Shown one piece after another: positions 23,708-32,536 of a DNA stretch of 64,000 bases (position 1 is its first letter; each line of letters begins with the position of its first letter). Below the pieces are notes generated by a model. The model was not told the DNA's origin. It made no database searches and saw only the letters and a list, made by a program, of their open reading frames with translations. The position numbers were made by a program, and so were the translations under genes. The DNA comes from Marispirochaeta sp964554875 (GTDB lineage Bacteria > Spirochaetota > Spirochaetia > JC444 > Marispirochaetaceae). The stretch is from contig CAZKQJ010000022.1 in the NCBI GenBank assembly GCA_964554875.1, positions 1 to 64,000 on the forward strand, in the 5' to 3' direction.

Positions 23708-24769
23708 ATGACACATCACACAGGGAATCATTTCGCCTCCGAAAAGCGCGGTCTTCTGCAGACCCCGGGGAGCATAATTTTCAGCCTGTTATTAGGAGTA
23801 TTTTTCATGACCAGCTGCAATGCTCAGCCAGAGTTCAACGACGGGCTTTACGCCGCCATCAACACTGCCAAGGGAACGATATACCTGGAACTCGAATACC
23901 GGAAAGCCCCTTTGACGGTATCCAATTTTGTAGGTCTTGCCGAAGGGAGCATCGACCATGATGAAGGCGACGGTCCTTTCTACGACGGTCTCAACTTTCA
24001 CCGGGTGGTAGACGACTTCGTCATCCAGGGGGGCTGCCCCCAGGGAAACGGCACCGGAGGTCCGGGCTACAGTTTTCCCGATGAATTTCACCCCGAGTTG
24101 CGTCACGACGGTCCGGGAATCCTCTCCATGGCCAACAGCGGCGCCAACACCAACGGCAGTCAGTTCTTTATTACCCACCGGGAAACCCCCCACCTTGACG
24201 ACCGTCATTCGGTGTTCGGCCGTGTTGTCGAAGGAATGGAGGTGGTCAACAAGATAGAAGCGGGCGACCGGATTACTTCCGTAGAGATCCTGCGCGTGGG
24301 CCCCCAGGCGGAAGCATTCAGCGTGGACCAAAACGGTTTCGATGAGCTTATCCAGAAGGTTCGAAAAGAGACCGCGGATAAAAAGGCCGCCGCCCAGCAG
24401 GGATTATTGAAGCAGGTCACCGACAAGTGGCCGGGCCTTTCCTCCACTGAATCCGGGGTATACTATGAAATCCTGCAGCCCGGCGCCGGACAGGTCGCGA
24501 ACGCAAAACGCCCGGTCACCGTGCATTACGAGCTCAGCCTTTTGAACGGCAACGTAATCCAGTCAAGCTTCGGCGGAGACCCGGTGGAGTTTTCTCTGGA
24601 CAAGGTAATACCCGGATGGCGGGAAGGTATCCTTGCAGCAGGCGGCATGAAGGCCGGAGAAAAGAGGCGCCTGGTCATTCCCCCGCACCTGGGATACGGT
24701 GAACAGGGGTATCCGGGAGTCATTCCTCCCAATTCCTTTCTGGTTTTTGTTGTTGAGTTGTTGAAATAA
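23708..24769 (+). CDS. Cyclophilin-FKBP fusion peptidyl-prolyl isomerase, lipoprotein
   Basis: This 353-residue protein joins two unrelated prolyl-isomerase folds. Residues 1-37 are a lipoprotein signal with a Cys in FMTSC, so it should be anchored to a membrane outside the cytoplasm. Residues about 45-205 are cyclophilin (GLNFHRVVDDFVIQGG, MANSGANTNGSQFFIT, HSVFGRVVEGM). A helical linker (about 215-250) leads to an FKBP domain (GVYYEILQPGAG, PVTVHYELSLLNG, PGWREGI, GYGEQGYPGVIPPNSFLVF). Both active-site cores look intact. A promoter TTGCCG 17 nt TAGCAT ends 8 nt before the ATG with no ribosome-binding site. The likely role is folding of envelope proteins. Confidence 0.93.
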   Translation: MTHHTGNHFASEKRGLLQTPGSIIFSLLLGVFFMTSCNAQPEFNDGLYAAINTAKGTIYLELEYRKAPLTVSNFVGLAEGSIDHDEGDGPFYDGLNFHRVVDDFVIQGGCPQGNGTGGPGYSFPDEFHPELRHDGPGILSMANSGANTNGSQFFITHRETPHLDDRHSVFGRVVEGMEVVNKIEAGDRITSVEILRVGPQAEAFSVDQNGFDELIQKVRKETADKKAAAQQGLLKQVTDKWPGLSSTESGVYYEILQPGAGQVANAKRPVTVHYELSLLNGNVIQSSFGGDPVEFSLDKVIPGWREGILAAGGMKAGEKRRLVIPPHLGYGEQGYPGVIPPNSFLVFVVELLK

Positions 24770-24817
24770 CAATGCCGGTATGAGTATTTTGAGTCAAATC
24801 AATACACGAGGTAAAAC

Positions 24818-25273
24818 ATGAGACGCTATCTGCTGATTCTTCTTGTACTGCTGACCTTCGCCCTTCCCGTCGCCGCCAACGACATCGGCGCAGGGATCAT
24901 TATCGGCGAACCTACGGGCCTGAGTTTTTCCCTGAACAACCAGTTCGTTCTGGGTGCAGCCTGGTCCTTCCGGGAGTATGTGCACCTCCACGGGGATTAC
25001 ATATTCCTGCGGAGCGGAATCGAAAAGATCGAGGAGGAGATCGCCAAACCCTTCAGCTGGTACCTCGGCGGAGGAGCCAAGGTGAGGATCTTTACCAGGG
25101 ACAAGGACACCGACGATTCCGCCGTCGGCCTGGGCCTCAGAGTCCCGGTGGGGGTTACCTTTTACCCCGCGGAAAAGATCGAACTCTTCCTTGAACTGGC
25201 ACCCGGAATAGCCCTCTTTCCCGATACCGAAGGAGATCTTGACGGCGGTATCGGCATCCGGTACCACTTCTGA
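24818..25273 (+). CDS. Small predicted outer-membrane beta-barrel protein
   Basis: This 151-residue protein has a clear signal peptide (residues 1-21, LPVAAND). The mature chain alternates short amphipathic strands with turns rich in Gly, Asp and Asn and ends in an aromatic strand (GIGIRYHF), typical of small outer-membrane barrels. No enzyme motif is visible. GAGGT lies 7 nt before the ATG. Its stop codon overlaps the inferred CTG start of radA, so the two genes appear translationally coupled, which is odd for proteins of such different location. Function is unknown. Confidence 0.72.
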   Translation: MRRYLLILLVLLTFALPVAANDIGAGIIIGEPTGLSFSLNNQFVLGAAWSFREYVHLHGDYIFLRSGIEKIEEEIAKPFSWYLGGGAKVRIFTRDKDTDDSAVGLGLRVPVGVTFYPAEKIELFLELAPGIALFPDTEGDLDGGIGIRYHF

Positions 25274-26625
25274 AAAAAAACGCTGTCCGCTTCGTCTGCT
25301 CCTCCTGCGGGCACGTCGAAGCAAAATGGCTCGGCCGCTGCCCCTCCTGCGGGGAGTGGAACACCCTTCTCGAGGAGAGTGGCTCTCCCCGGGAGGGGAA
25401 AAAGCCGTCCTCCCGACGTACAGCACATAAGGCTGAGACCCTATCCCGTATACCCGAGGATGCCGTCCAGCGGCTGGATACGGGCATTCCTGAACTGAAC
25501 CAGGTTCTGGGAGGCGGCATGGTCCCCGGCAGTTCAGTACTCATCGGCGGTCAGCCGGGAATCGGAAAGTCGACCCTGCTGCTCCAGGTATCCCGGAGCG
25601 TCCGCTGCTCCGGTACCGTCCTGTACATCTCCGGAGAGGAATCCCCCCGGCAGATCGCCATGCGTGCCCGGCGCATCGGGGCCGCTTCGGACTCGATAAA
25701 GGTCCTCTGTGAAACCGACGTTAACGGCCTGCTGCGGCACCTGGAGGCCATACAGCCTGCCCTGGTGGTGGTGGATTCCATTCAGACCCTGATTTGTGAA
25801 GAGCTCGGTCCGGTACCGGGAACGGTGAACCAGATAAAGTACGGCAGTCACGAGCTCAGCGACTGGTGCAGGGAACACCAGGTCCCCCTCTTTCTGGTGG
25901 CCCATGTAACCAAGGAGGGCTCCATTGCCGGTCCCAAAGTGGTGGAGCACATGGTGGACGCGGTGCTCTACTTCGAGGAGGCCGAGGGGGGTATCCGGCT
26001 CCTCCGGGCAATGAAAAACCGCTTCGGCCCGGTGAACGAGCTGGGAATCTTTTCCATGGAAGAGCGGGGACTCATCGGCGTGGACAATCCCTCCTCCCTC
26101 TTTCTGCAGAACCGCGAAGGAGGACTTCCGCCGGGAGCGGCCATTGCTCCGGTGTATGAGGGGAGCAGGGTGCTTCTGGTGGAGATCCAGGCTCTTACGG
26201 TTCCTGCAAAGAGCGGCATTTCCCGAACCTTCGCCGACCGCATAGACTCCCGCAGGGTGTCCCGCATCGCAGCGGTCCTGGAAAAGCACGTTGGCCTCCG
26301 ATTCAGCGACCAGGACCTCTACGTCAACGTCGCAGGGGGTATCCGGCTCGATGAGGTGGGTATCGATCTGCCCCTGGCAGTGGCCCTCTACTCCGCCCGT
26401 ACCGGCCTTGCCGCTCCGGAAGGCACGGTATTCGCCGGAGAGGTCAGTCTTGCCGGAGAGGTGCGCCCGGTTCCCCAGGCGGAGATGCGCAGCAAGGCTG
26501 CGGAGAAGCTCGGGTTTTCCGCCCTCATCGGTCCCGGCAAAAATGGGAATAAGGATGGAAAGGGAAAAAACCTCCGGGGACTAAAAGAGACCCTGGCGGA
26601 GCTCTTCTCGGTAAAAAAGAACTGA
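25270..26625 (+). CDS. radA: DNA repair protein RadA, apparent CTG start
   Basis: RadA is a RecA-like, DnaB-like motor that drives branch migration in recombination repair. The protein has the N-terminal zinc finger (CSSCGHVEAKWLGRCPSC), Walker A GGQPGIGKST, the RadA KNRFG motif (KNRFGPVNELG) and a C-terminal Lon-like domain (VGIDLPLAVALYSA). The zinc finger lies upstream of the first ATG (25519). Between the in-frame stop at 25240 and the finger there is no ATG, GTG or TTG; the only near-start codon is CTG at 25270, which overlaps the previous stop as CTGA. That start gives 451 residues, normal for RadA. A homopolymer of eight A (25273-25280) follows, so a sequencing or slippage frameshift must be considered. 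Confidence 0.93.
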   Translation: MKKNAVRFVCSSCGHVEAKWLGRCPSCGEWNTLLEESGSPREGKKPSSRRTAHKAETLSRIPEDAVQRLDTGIPELNQVLGGGMVPGSSVLIGGQPGIGKSTLLLQVSRSVRCSGTVLYISGEESPRQIAMRARRIGAASDSIKVLCETDVNGLLRHLEAIQPALVVVDSIQTLICEELGPVPGTVNQIKYGSHELSDWCREHQVPLFLVAHVTKEGSIAGPKVVEHMVDAVLYFEEAEGGIRLLRAMKNRFGPVNELGIFSMEERGLIGVDNPSSLFLQNREGGLPPGAAIAPVYEGSRVLLVEIQALTVPAKSGISRTFADRIDSRRVSRIAAVLEKHVGLRFSDQDLYVNVAGGIRLDEVGIDLPLAVALYSARTGLAAPEGTVFAGEVSLAGEVRPVPQAEMRSKAAEKLGFSALIGPGKNGNKDGKGKNLRGLKETLAELFSVKKN

Positions 26626-26659
26626 TCCTCCCCGCTGCGGGAGAATTGAGGAGCATACC

Positions 26660-26968
26660 ATGTATCAGCTCTATTTCTATGTCCCTGAATCCCATAAGGA
26701 GAAGGTAAAAGATGCCTGTTTTAAGGCCGGAGCCGGAGCTGTAGGGGAGTACAGCCGCTGCTCCTGGGAGGTAAAGGGAAGCGGACAGTTTCTGCCGGGA
26801 GATTCAAGCTCTCCTTTTCTGGGTACAAAGGGTCAGCTTCAGACGGAGACTGAATATCGTGTGGAGATGGTCCTGGAAGAAGGCGCCAGGGAAGCAGTTA
26901 TCGCAGCCCTGAGAAATACCCATCCCTACGAAACTCCCGCTTTCGGACTTCTGCGAATCGAGATATAA
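26660..26968 (+). CDS. NIF3/YqfO-type PII-like domain protein
   Basis: This 102-residue protein resembles the ferredoxin-like/PII-like domain inserted in NIF3 (YqfO) proteins and also found alone. It has the features YFYVPESHKEKVKDACFKAG, a Cys/Trp strand, TETEYRVEMV and the typical end HPYETPAFGLLRI. Strong GAGGAG precedes the ATG. It lies 34 nt after radA. The stand-alone family has no settled function; metal or small-molecule binding has been proposed for the domain. Confidence 0.8.
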   Translation: MYQLYFYVPESHKEKVKDACFKAGAGAVGEYSRCSWEVKGSGQFLPGDSSSPFLGTKGQLQTETEYRVEMVLEEGAREAVIAALRNTHPYETPAFGLLRIEI

Positions 26969-27011
26969 TCTCTGCAGATCATGTCAATGTAAAATCAGGA
27001 GTACGGAATCA

Positions 27012-28340
27012 ATGAACTTTCCAAAGGATTTTCTTTTCGGTTCAGCTACGGCCAGCTACCAGGTAGAAGGTGCCTGGGACAAGGACGGCAGAACCATGAG
27101 CATCTGGGATACCTTCTGCAGGACCCCCGGAGCGGTCCGCCACGGCCATACAGGAGACAGGGCCTGCGACCAGTACCACAGATATCTGGAAGATATCGAT
27201 CTTATGTACCGGGCGGGTATCCAGTCCTATCGCTTTTCCCTCGCCTGGCCAAGGATCTTCCCGAAGGGCGGAAGCACCCCCAATCCCGCGGGAATCGACT
27301 ATTACAATCGCCTTACAGACGCTCTCCTCGAAAAGGGCATAACTCCCGCCATTACCCTCTACCACTGGGACCTTCCCCAGGAACTCCAGGACTCAGGGGG
27401 CTGGACCGTAAGAGAAACTGCACAGAAGTATGCCGATTATGCGGCGTTCTGCTTTGAGAACTTCGGAGACCGGGTGGAGACCTGGATTACCCTGAACGAG
27501 CCCTGGTGCTCATCCCACCTTGGCTACCTGCATGGCGAACACGCACCGGGGATTCGTGACCGTGCCAAGGCCTACAGGGCGGTACACCACCTTAATCTGG
27601 CCCACGGTCTGGCGGTACAGTGCTTTCGCAGCATGAACATGAAGGGCAGAATCGGCATAACCCTGAACCTGAGCACCCCCCGACCCGCTACACGCCACCC
27701 GGAAGATCTGTATGCCGCCGATCGTGCCGCCGACGGACAGAGCAGAATCTACATCGATCCGATCCTCGGAAAGGGCTATCCCCAGCGTCACCTCGATATA
27801 GAACCGGCTGTAAGCATGCCTGTAGCACCCGGAGACATGGAAATAATCTCATCCCCCATCGATTTTCTCGGCCTGAACTACTACTGGGAGGATACGGTAC
27901 AGTATGAGGCCTCCGCAGCAGAGGAGTTTGTCGTCGTTCCCTCCCATCACAAAAAGACCGCCATGGGCTGGGACATAGTGCCCGAAGGTCTGTATCGGCA
28001 GATCAAATGGGTCCACGAAAACTACGGCCCCCTGGATCTCTACATCACTGAGAACGGCGCGGCCTTTCCGGACCGACCGGACGAGAGCGGAATACGCTGC
28101 CATGATCCGGAGCGTATCGGATATTTGAGGGAGCATCTTCGGGTCTGTAAACGCATCTGCAGCGAGGGCATTCCCTTGAAGGGCTATTTTCTCTGGTCCC
28201 TTCTGGACAATTTTGAGTGGGCCCACGGATACACGAAGCGTTTCGGGATAATCTATACCGACTACGGCGATATGCGGAGGATCCCCAAGGACAGCTACTA
28301 TTTTTACCGGGATGTCATAGCGGGAACCGAGCCGCTGTAG
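27012..28340 (+). CDS. bgl: Family GH1 beta-glucosidase
   Basis: This 442-residue enzyme hydrolyses beta-glucosides such as cellobiose in the cytoplasm; no signal peptide is present. The GH1 N-terminal signature FLFGSATASYQVEGAW is present, with the acid/base Glu163 in TLNEPW and the nucleophile Glu347 in YITENG. The C-terminal WSLLDNFEWAHGYTKRFG is also typical. Length is normal for bacterial BglA/BglB. GGAG lies upstream of the ATG. No sugar transporter or PTS gene is adjacent. Confidence 0.95.
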   Translation: MNFPKDFLFGSATASYQVEGAWDKDGRTMSIWDTFCRTPGAVRHGHTGDRACDQYHRYLEDIDLMYRAGIQSYRFSLAWPRIFPKGGSTPNPAGIDYYNRLTDALLEKGITPAITLYHWDLPQELQDSGGWTVRETAQKYADYAAFCFENFGDRVETWITLNEPWCSSHLGYLHGEHAPGIRDRAKAYRAVHHLNLAHGLAVQCFRSMNMKGRIGITLNLSTPRPATRHPEDLYAADRAADGQSRIYIDPILGKGYPQRHLDIEPAVSMPVAPGDMEIISSPIDFLGLNYYWEDTVQYEASAAEEFVVVPSHHKKTAMGWDIVPEGLYRQIKWVHENYGPLDLYITENGAAFPDRPDESGIRCHDPERIGYLREHLRVCKRICSEGIPLKGYFLWSLLDNFEWAHGYTKRFGIIYTDYGDMRRIPKDSYYFYRDVIAGTEPL

Positions 28341-28367
28341 AACGGCACCCGGAAGCCCGACGCCCCG

Positions 28368-29522
28368 TCATGACAGGCGGTCCCTGTAATCCTCGTAGCT
28401 GAACTCACGCACAAGTTCGCGACTGCCGTCTCTCCTGACAATACCGATGGAAGGATGGGCTACCCCGTTGAACATGCTGGTCTTTACCATGGTGTAGTGA
28501 ATCATGTCCTCGAATATGATCTCATCCCCCACGTCCAGGGGCCTGTCGAAGAGCCAGTCTCCCATTACGTCCCCGGCAAGACAGCTGTTTCCACCCATAC
28601 GGTATCTGTAGCCCGAATCGTCCTGTTCGGACGCAATCCTCGCCCCCCGGACACGGGGCTGATAGGGCATCTCCAGACAGTCGGGCATGTGGGCGGTAAA
28701 GGAGACATCCAGGATCGCGGTCTGTACCCCTCCCCTGGCTACAATGTCCTGAACCGTGGATTTCAGGTACCCCGTCTCCCAGGCAAAAGCGCTGCCGGGC
28801 TCGAGGATCACCGTCAGCTTCGGATACTCCGCCTTCAGGCCCTTGAGGCTGCGGCCAAGAAGGTCCAGATCATAGGACTTTCCGGTCATCAGGTGACCGC
28901 CCCCCAGGTTCAGCCAGGAGAGGGAAGAAAGCAGATCACCGTAGCCTTCCCGCACAGCCTGGATAAGGTCCGCGCTGTTCCGGGCACTGGACTCACACAG
29001 GGCATGCACATGAAGACCTTCGGGGCAATACTCCGTCATCAGCTCATCAAGCTCTTCCCGGGGCATTCCCAGACGGCTTTGCGGCGAGGCGGGATTGTAG
29101 AGGGCCGTCTCGACGGGAGACCATCCGGGATTGACCCGAACGCCCCAGGAAACTCCGGCTGACACGCTTTTGTTGTACTCCTGAAGGCGGGGCAGGAATC
29201 TCCGCGCCTGAGCGGCGGAGTTGAAGGTGATATGGGAGGAGATCTCCAAAAGACGGCTGAACTCATCCTCAGCGTAGACAGGAGCATAGGTGTAACAGGG
29301 GCGACCCATCTCTTCGTTTATAAGGCGCGCCTCGTTCAGTGAACTTGCCGCTGCCCCCTCCACGTATTCCGCCACAAGAGGAAAAACCTTCCACATGGCA
29401 AAGCCCTTCAGGGCCGGGATAATGCAAATATCGGCACTCCCGGCCAGAGAGCTGATGGTTCCAAGATTCCTGAGCAGCAACTCTTCTTCCAGAATATAAC
29501 AGGGGGAGGGAAAGGATTTCAT
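28368..29522 (-). CDS. nspC: Carboxynorspermidine/carboxyspermidine decarboxylase
   Basis: This 384-residue PLP enzyme, an alanine-racemase-fold decarboxylase, removes CO2 from carboxynorspermidine or carboxyspermidine to give (nor)spermidine. The PLP Lys39 is in IPALKGFAMW, and HVHALCESSA, NLGGGHLMTGKSYD, EPGSAFAWETGYL and GNSCLAGDVMGDW are typical. The open frame extends to 29558, but the family begins at MKSFPSPCYILEE, so ATG 29522 is chosen. The dehydrogenase that makes its substrate is at 33308-34510 on the same strand, 4 kb away, separated by five unrelated genes. Confidence 0.93.
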   Translation of the reverse strand: MKSFPSPCYILEEELLLRNLGTISSLAGSADICIIPALKGFAMWKVFPLVAEYVEGAAASSLNEARLINEEMGRPCYTYAPVYAEDEFSRLLEISSHITFNSAAQARRFLPRLQEYNKSVSAGVSWGVRVNPGWSPVETALYNPASPQSRLGMPREELDELMTEYCPEGLHVHALCESSARNSADLIQAVREGYGDLLSSLSWLNLGGGHLMTGKSYDLDLLGRSLKGLKAEYPKLTVILEPGSAFAWETGYLKSTVQDIVARGGVQTAILDVSFTAHMPDCLEMPYQPRVRGARIASEQDDSGYRYRMGGNSCLAGDVMGDWLFDRPLDVGDEIIFEDMIHYTMVKTSMFNGVAHPSIGIVRRDGSRELVREFSYEDYRDRLS

Positions 29523-29583
29523 ACCGATCAGAGTACCCATTGAAGGCGCCCTGCACAAGGGACCCGGTCAGATATGGCTGACC

Positions 29584-31251
29584 CTAGGTCTCCTGTAAAG
29601 CCAGGTAGCGCTGTCGGGCAAATCTGTCAATCAATCTCTGTTCAGAGAGTCCCCTGAACCTGCCCGCTCCGTCAACGGCGGCTATGTACTCGACCCCTGT
29701 CTTCCGCATTCTTTTCTCAGCCTCCCGCAGACTCATATCCGGAGAAGCAAGCACGGGAAGGGGGCTCATTATGTCCACAGCCAGCAGAAAGTGGTTCAGC
29801 TCCGGCGAAACGAGCACCGTCTTCAGATTGTCAAAGCTTATTACCCCTGCAAGCCGGTCGTTTTTATCCAGCACGCACAGTTCACTGAAAGATGTCCCTG
29901 CAAAGCGGTGAATTACCTCGCTAATGGGAGCTGCGTCCTTAACAAAGGCCTCCTCCGGATGCAACAGCTCCGCAAGCTTTAGCTGCTCCTTAAGGACATC
30001 CTCGCTGATATTCTTGCCCGCCTCATCCGCGCCGTCGATAGCGTATTTTATCAGGGTCGGCCCGATAAGCTGCAGAATGAAGGTGGAGGTGGTCACCATA
30101 ATCAGGATTGTTTCGCCGACGACGCCGGGAAAACGCTGGGCCGCCACAATGGCGAGACCGACAGCCACGCCGGACTGGCTGAGAAGGCAGTAGGGAAGGT
30201 ACCTCCGCAGTTTTTTCGAAGCCCCGGAAAGACGACCGCCGAGACGTACCCCCAGGGTTTTTCCCGTGAAGCGGGCAAGTATGAAAATTCCGATCATCAG
30301 GAGAATCAAGGGAGACAGGCTGGCGAACTTCAGGGATGCACCGACGAAAACGAAAAAGAGAACATAGATGGGCGTAGAAAACCGCTCGATCAGATTAAAA
30401 ACGATCCTGCTTTTCCTGGGAGCCTTATTCACCAGGACAGCACCCATGATCATGGCAGTCATCAGCATATCAACATCGAGAAAGATGGAAGCTCCAAGAA
30501 CCAGAAGTATCGCTCCCATGGCAAAGACGAAGATCTTCTCCTCTTCGGTGTATTTTTTTAAAAGCCAGATCAACGCGAAGCCTGAAATCAGACCGAGAGT
30601 CACTGCACCAAAGGTTTCGTAGAGGGGAAACAACATGGAAGCCAGAAGGTTCTCTCCGCCGAAACCAAGCAGGGGCGCCGCTATACCCGCAAGAATGGTA
30701 AACAGGAACAGGGCGAGGATATCGTCCAGCGCGATTATCCCCAGCAGGGTGGAGCTTACAATACCCCGTGCCCGGTACTCAGTAAGAACATCCGTGGTCC
30801 CCGCCGCGGCTGTGGCAGCGGCGATGCTGCCCAGAACCAGACTCACCGCCAGGGCAATGGCATCATCAAAAAGAAGCCTCATGGGCCAGAAGAGCGCCAG
30901 GCTCACCAGAAGGAAAGCCCCGAAGGCCTCCAGGAACAGGATATAACTGAACTGCCGTCCGTTCTTCTTCAGGGTGGAAAACTTGAGCTCTCCGCCGAGG
31001 CTGAAGCTGATCAGCCCCAGGGCAAAATAGTTGATTGCCTGGAAACGGTTCAGGGTCGCGGAGGAGAGAAAGTCCAGACCCGACTCCCCCAGGGCAAGGC
31101 CGATGAGGATATACCCCACAACCTGGGGTATTCTGATCTTCTGAAAAAGCCGTCCCCCGATGGTCCCGCCAAAAAGCGCGATGCCGATAAAAAGCAGGGC
31201 ATTCAGCTCCTCGATCCTCATGCTGCCGTTAATCAGTTCCAGAATCTTCAT
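29584..31251 (-). CDS. CPA2-family K+ or Na+/H+ antiporter with C-terminal CBS pair
   Basis: This 555-residue membrane protein has about 12 hydrophobic segments over residues 1-400, with the KefB/NhaS-like core (IRIPQVVGYILIGLALGESG, LALFLFTILAGI). Residues about 425-555 hold two CBS motifs (DKNDRLAGVISFDNL, DGAGRFRGLS), which in other proteins bind adenine nucleotides and control transport. Its start overlaps the stop of the EIIA-like gene by 4 nt, so the two are co-translated. It probably exchanges monovalent cations for protons and is controlled by energy state; the ion is not determined. Confidence 0.9.
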   Translation of the reverse strand: MKILELINGSMRIEELNALLFIGIALFGGTIGGRLFQKIRIPQVVGYILIGLALGESGLDFLSSATLNRFQAINYFALGLISFSLGGELKFSTLKKNGRQFSYILFLEAFGAFLLVSLALFWPMRLLFDDAIALAVSLVLGSIAAATAAAGTTDVLTEYRARGIVSSTLLGIIALDDILALFLFTILAGIAAPLLGFGGENLLASMLFPLYETFGAVTLGLISGFALIWLLKKYTEEEKIFVFAMGAILLVLGASIFLDVDMLMTAMIMGAVLVNKAPRKSRIVFNLIERFSTPIYVLFFVFVGASLKFASLSPLILLMIGIFILARFTGKTLGVRLGGRLSGASKKLRRYLPYCLLSQSGVAVGLAIVAAQRFPGVVGETILIMVTTSTFILQLIGPTLIKYAIDGADEAGKNISEDVLKEQLKLAELLHPEEAFVKDAAPISEVIHRFAGTSFSELCVLDKNDRLAGVISFDNLKTVLVSPELNHFLLAVDIMSPLPVLASPDMSLREAEKRMRKTGVEYIAAVDGAGRFRGLSEQRLIDRFARQRYLALQET

Positions 31252-31724
31252 GCCTTCTGCTCCTCTTCTCCGTCCAGATGGCTCCGGAGCAGCCCGTAAG
31301 CCTGCTCCGCGGAGGTAATTGCCGCAAGCCGGTTCCGCAGCTGTTCTATCTTCATCAGGGAGACAATCTCGGAGAGAAGGGCAACGTGTTCACGCTGCTG
31401 GTCTTCTTTCAGGAGAATCATAAAGAGGATTTTTACCGGCAGACCGTCGATTGATTCATAATCCGGGATCCCTTCTGGCTGAACTCCGATCCGCAGTATC
31501 GGCATATTGATTCCCGCCGCCCGGATATGTGGAATACCAAGCCCCAGGCCGATTCCGGTACTCATAAGCTCCTCCCTGGCATGAAGTTTCTCCAGAATAT
31601 CTTTACCGCTCAGGGAAGAAGCGGCCTCCGGGACCGAGGCGACAAGCCTGACAAGGGCATCGTTTTTTCCGGTCTCCTTTATCAACAAGATTGAGTCCGG
31701 GGTGATTAATCTATTCAAATGCAT
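31248..31724 (-). CDS. PTS EIIA (fructose/nitrogen type) domain protein
   Basis: This 158-residue protein is a stand-alone PTS_EIIA_2 domain. The phosphorylatable His66 is in GLGIPHIRAAG. The rest of the fold is normal, ending in a short charged tail. No EIIB or EIIC is adjacent, so it is more likely regulatory than a sugar transporter part. Its 4-nt overlap with the CPA2 antiporter suggests that phosphorylation state controls that transporter, as EIIA-Ntr does for potassium systems in enterobacteria (inference by analogy). Confidence 0.9.
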   Translation of the reverse strand: MHLNRLITPDSILLIKETGKNDALVRLVASVPEAASSLSGKDILEKLHAREELMSTGIGLGLGIPHIRAAGINMPILRIGVQPEGIPDYESIDGLPVKILFMILLKEDQQREHVALLSEIVSLMKIEQLRNRLAAITSAEQAYGLLRSHLDGEEEQKA

Positions 31725-31740
31725 ACAAGCCTCTCTTTCT

Positions 31741-31798
31741 TTTAATGTCTATCACAGGTCATTTATGTACAGTATAGTCCTTTAATGTCCATTGTCAA
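31741..31798 (-). promoter_or_regulatory. Promoter of the EIIA-antiporter operon with repeated TTTAATGTC boxes
   Basis: On the minus strand TTGACA (31798-31793), 16 nt, TATACT (31776-31771) form a strong promoter. On the plus strand TTTAATGTCYAT occurs twice, at 31741-31752 and 31781-31792, exactly 40 bp apart; one copy lies within the promoter spacer and the other downstream of the start point. They may be operator sites. Confidence 0.6.
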
Positions 31799-31882
31799 GA
31801 AGGGTAACGAAAAAATACTTTTTAAAGCTGGTTTTCCTCACTTTTATTACTGTTTTTGTTATATTTACAACAAGGAAGAAGT

Positions 31883-32536
31883 ATGAGAGTAAAAATATTC
31901 GTCCTTTCCCTGGTCCTGCTGCTCAACGTAACAATAACGGCAGAGGTCTGGATCATAGCCTACATTGAAGGGGAGACCGAAATTCTCCGGGAAGGTGCAA
32001 GGGAAATCGCCGATTTCGGTTCTCAACTGCAGCCCGGCGACACCGTGTCCACCGGCGCCGCATCCCTGGCCATACTCGAGAGCAGCCGGGGAAGTACAAT
32101 AAAAATGAAGGAAAACACCCGGCTTCGCCTCGACAACCTGGAAAAGGATGTTGAGGTGCATCTTCAGCGGGGCGGTGTATTCTCGCGGATTGCCCGTCTC
32201 TTTAAAGATACCTTTACCGTTACAACACCGTCGGTAGCCGCAGGGGTACGGGGAACGGAGTTTTTCATCGCCTACGGCCTGGTAATCGAGGAGGCGGCAG
32301 ACATCTGGCTTTGCGTCAACGAAGGTTCGGTGACGGTACAATCGGCGCAGCAGGAGGTTCTGGTACAAGCCGGCGAAGGTGTCAACATAATCAACGGGAC
32401 CAGAATTACCGAGCCCAGGTTTTATCCCTGGACTCGCGAGCTGAACTGGAATACCGATCCGGAGGCCGGAACCGTCCGTGATACTACCGACCTGAGCTCC
32501 CTTTACTATGATCTTCTGGATATCGATTATGACTAG
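31883..32536 (+). CDS. FecR-domain exported protein
   Basis: This 217-residue protein has a signal peptide (residues 1-20, MRVKIFVLSLVLLLNV onward) and a FecR domain: LQPGDTVSTGAASLAI, STIKMKENTRLRL, then VTTPSVAAGVRGTEFFIAYG. Such domains occur in anti-sigma/iron sensors but also in many exported spirochaete proteins of unknown role. No sigma factor or membrane helix is associated, so it is not a typical FecR sensor. ATG 31883 is chosen over TTG 31856 because AAGGAAG lies just upstream. Its stop overlaps the next gene, a beta-barrel, suggesting the two work together at the envelope. Confidence 0.85.
   Translation: MRVKIFVLSLVLLLNVTITAEVWIIAYIEGETEILREGAREIADFGSQLQPGDTVSTGAASLAILESSRGSTIKMKENTRLRLDNLEKDVEVHLQRGGVFSRIARLFKDTFTVTTPSVAAGVRGTEFFIAYGLVIEEAADIWLCVNEGSVTVQSAQQEVLVQAGEGVNIINGTRITEPRFYPWTRELNWNTDPEAGTVRDTTDLSSLYYDLLDIDYD

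Noticed and set aside
23603..23731. N-terminal extension of threonine aldolase by 43 residues
   Set aside because: The family begins at the DLRSDTVT block, and the extension is Cys/Arg-rich, lacks a ribosome-binding site and crosses the promoter region.
31248..31724. Sugar-specific PTS operon
   Set aside because: Only an EIIA domain is present, with no EIIB or EIIC nearby; overlap with an antiporter gene favours a regulatory role.
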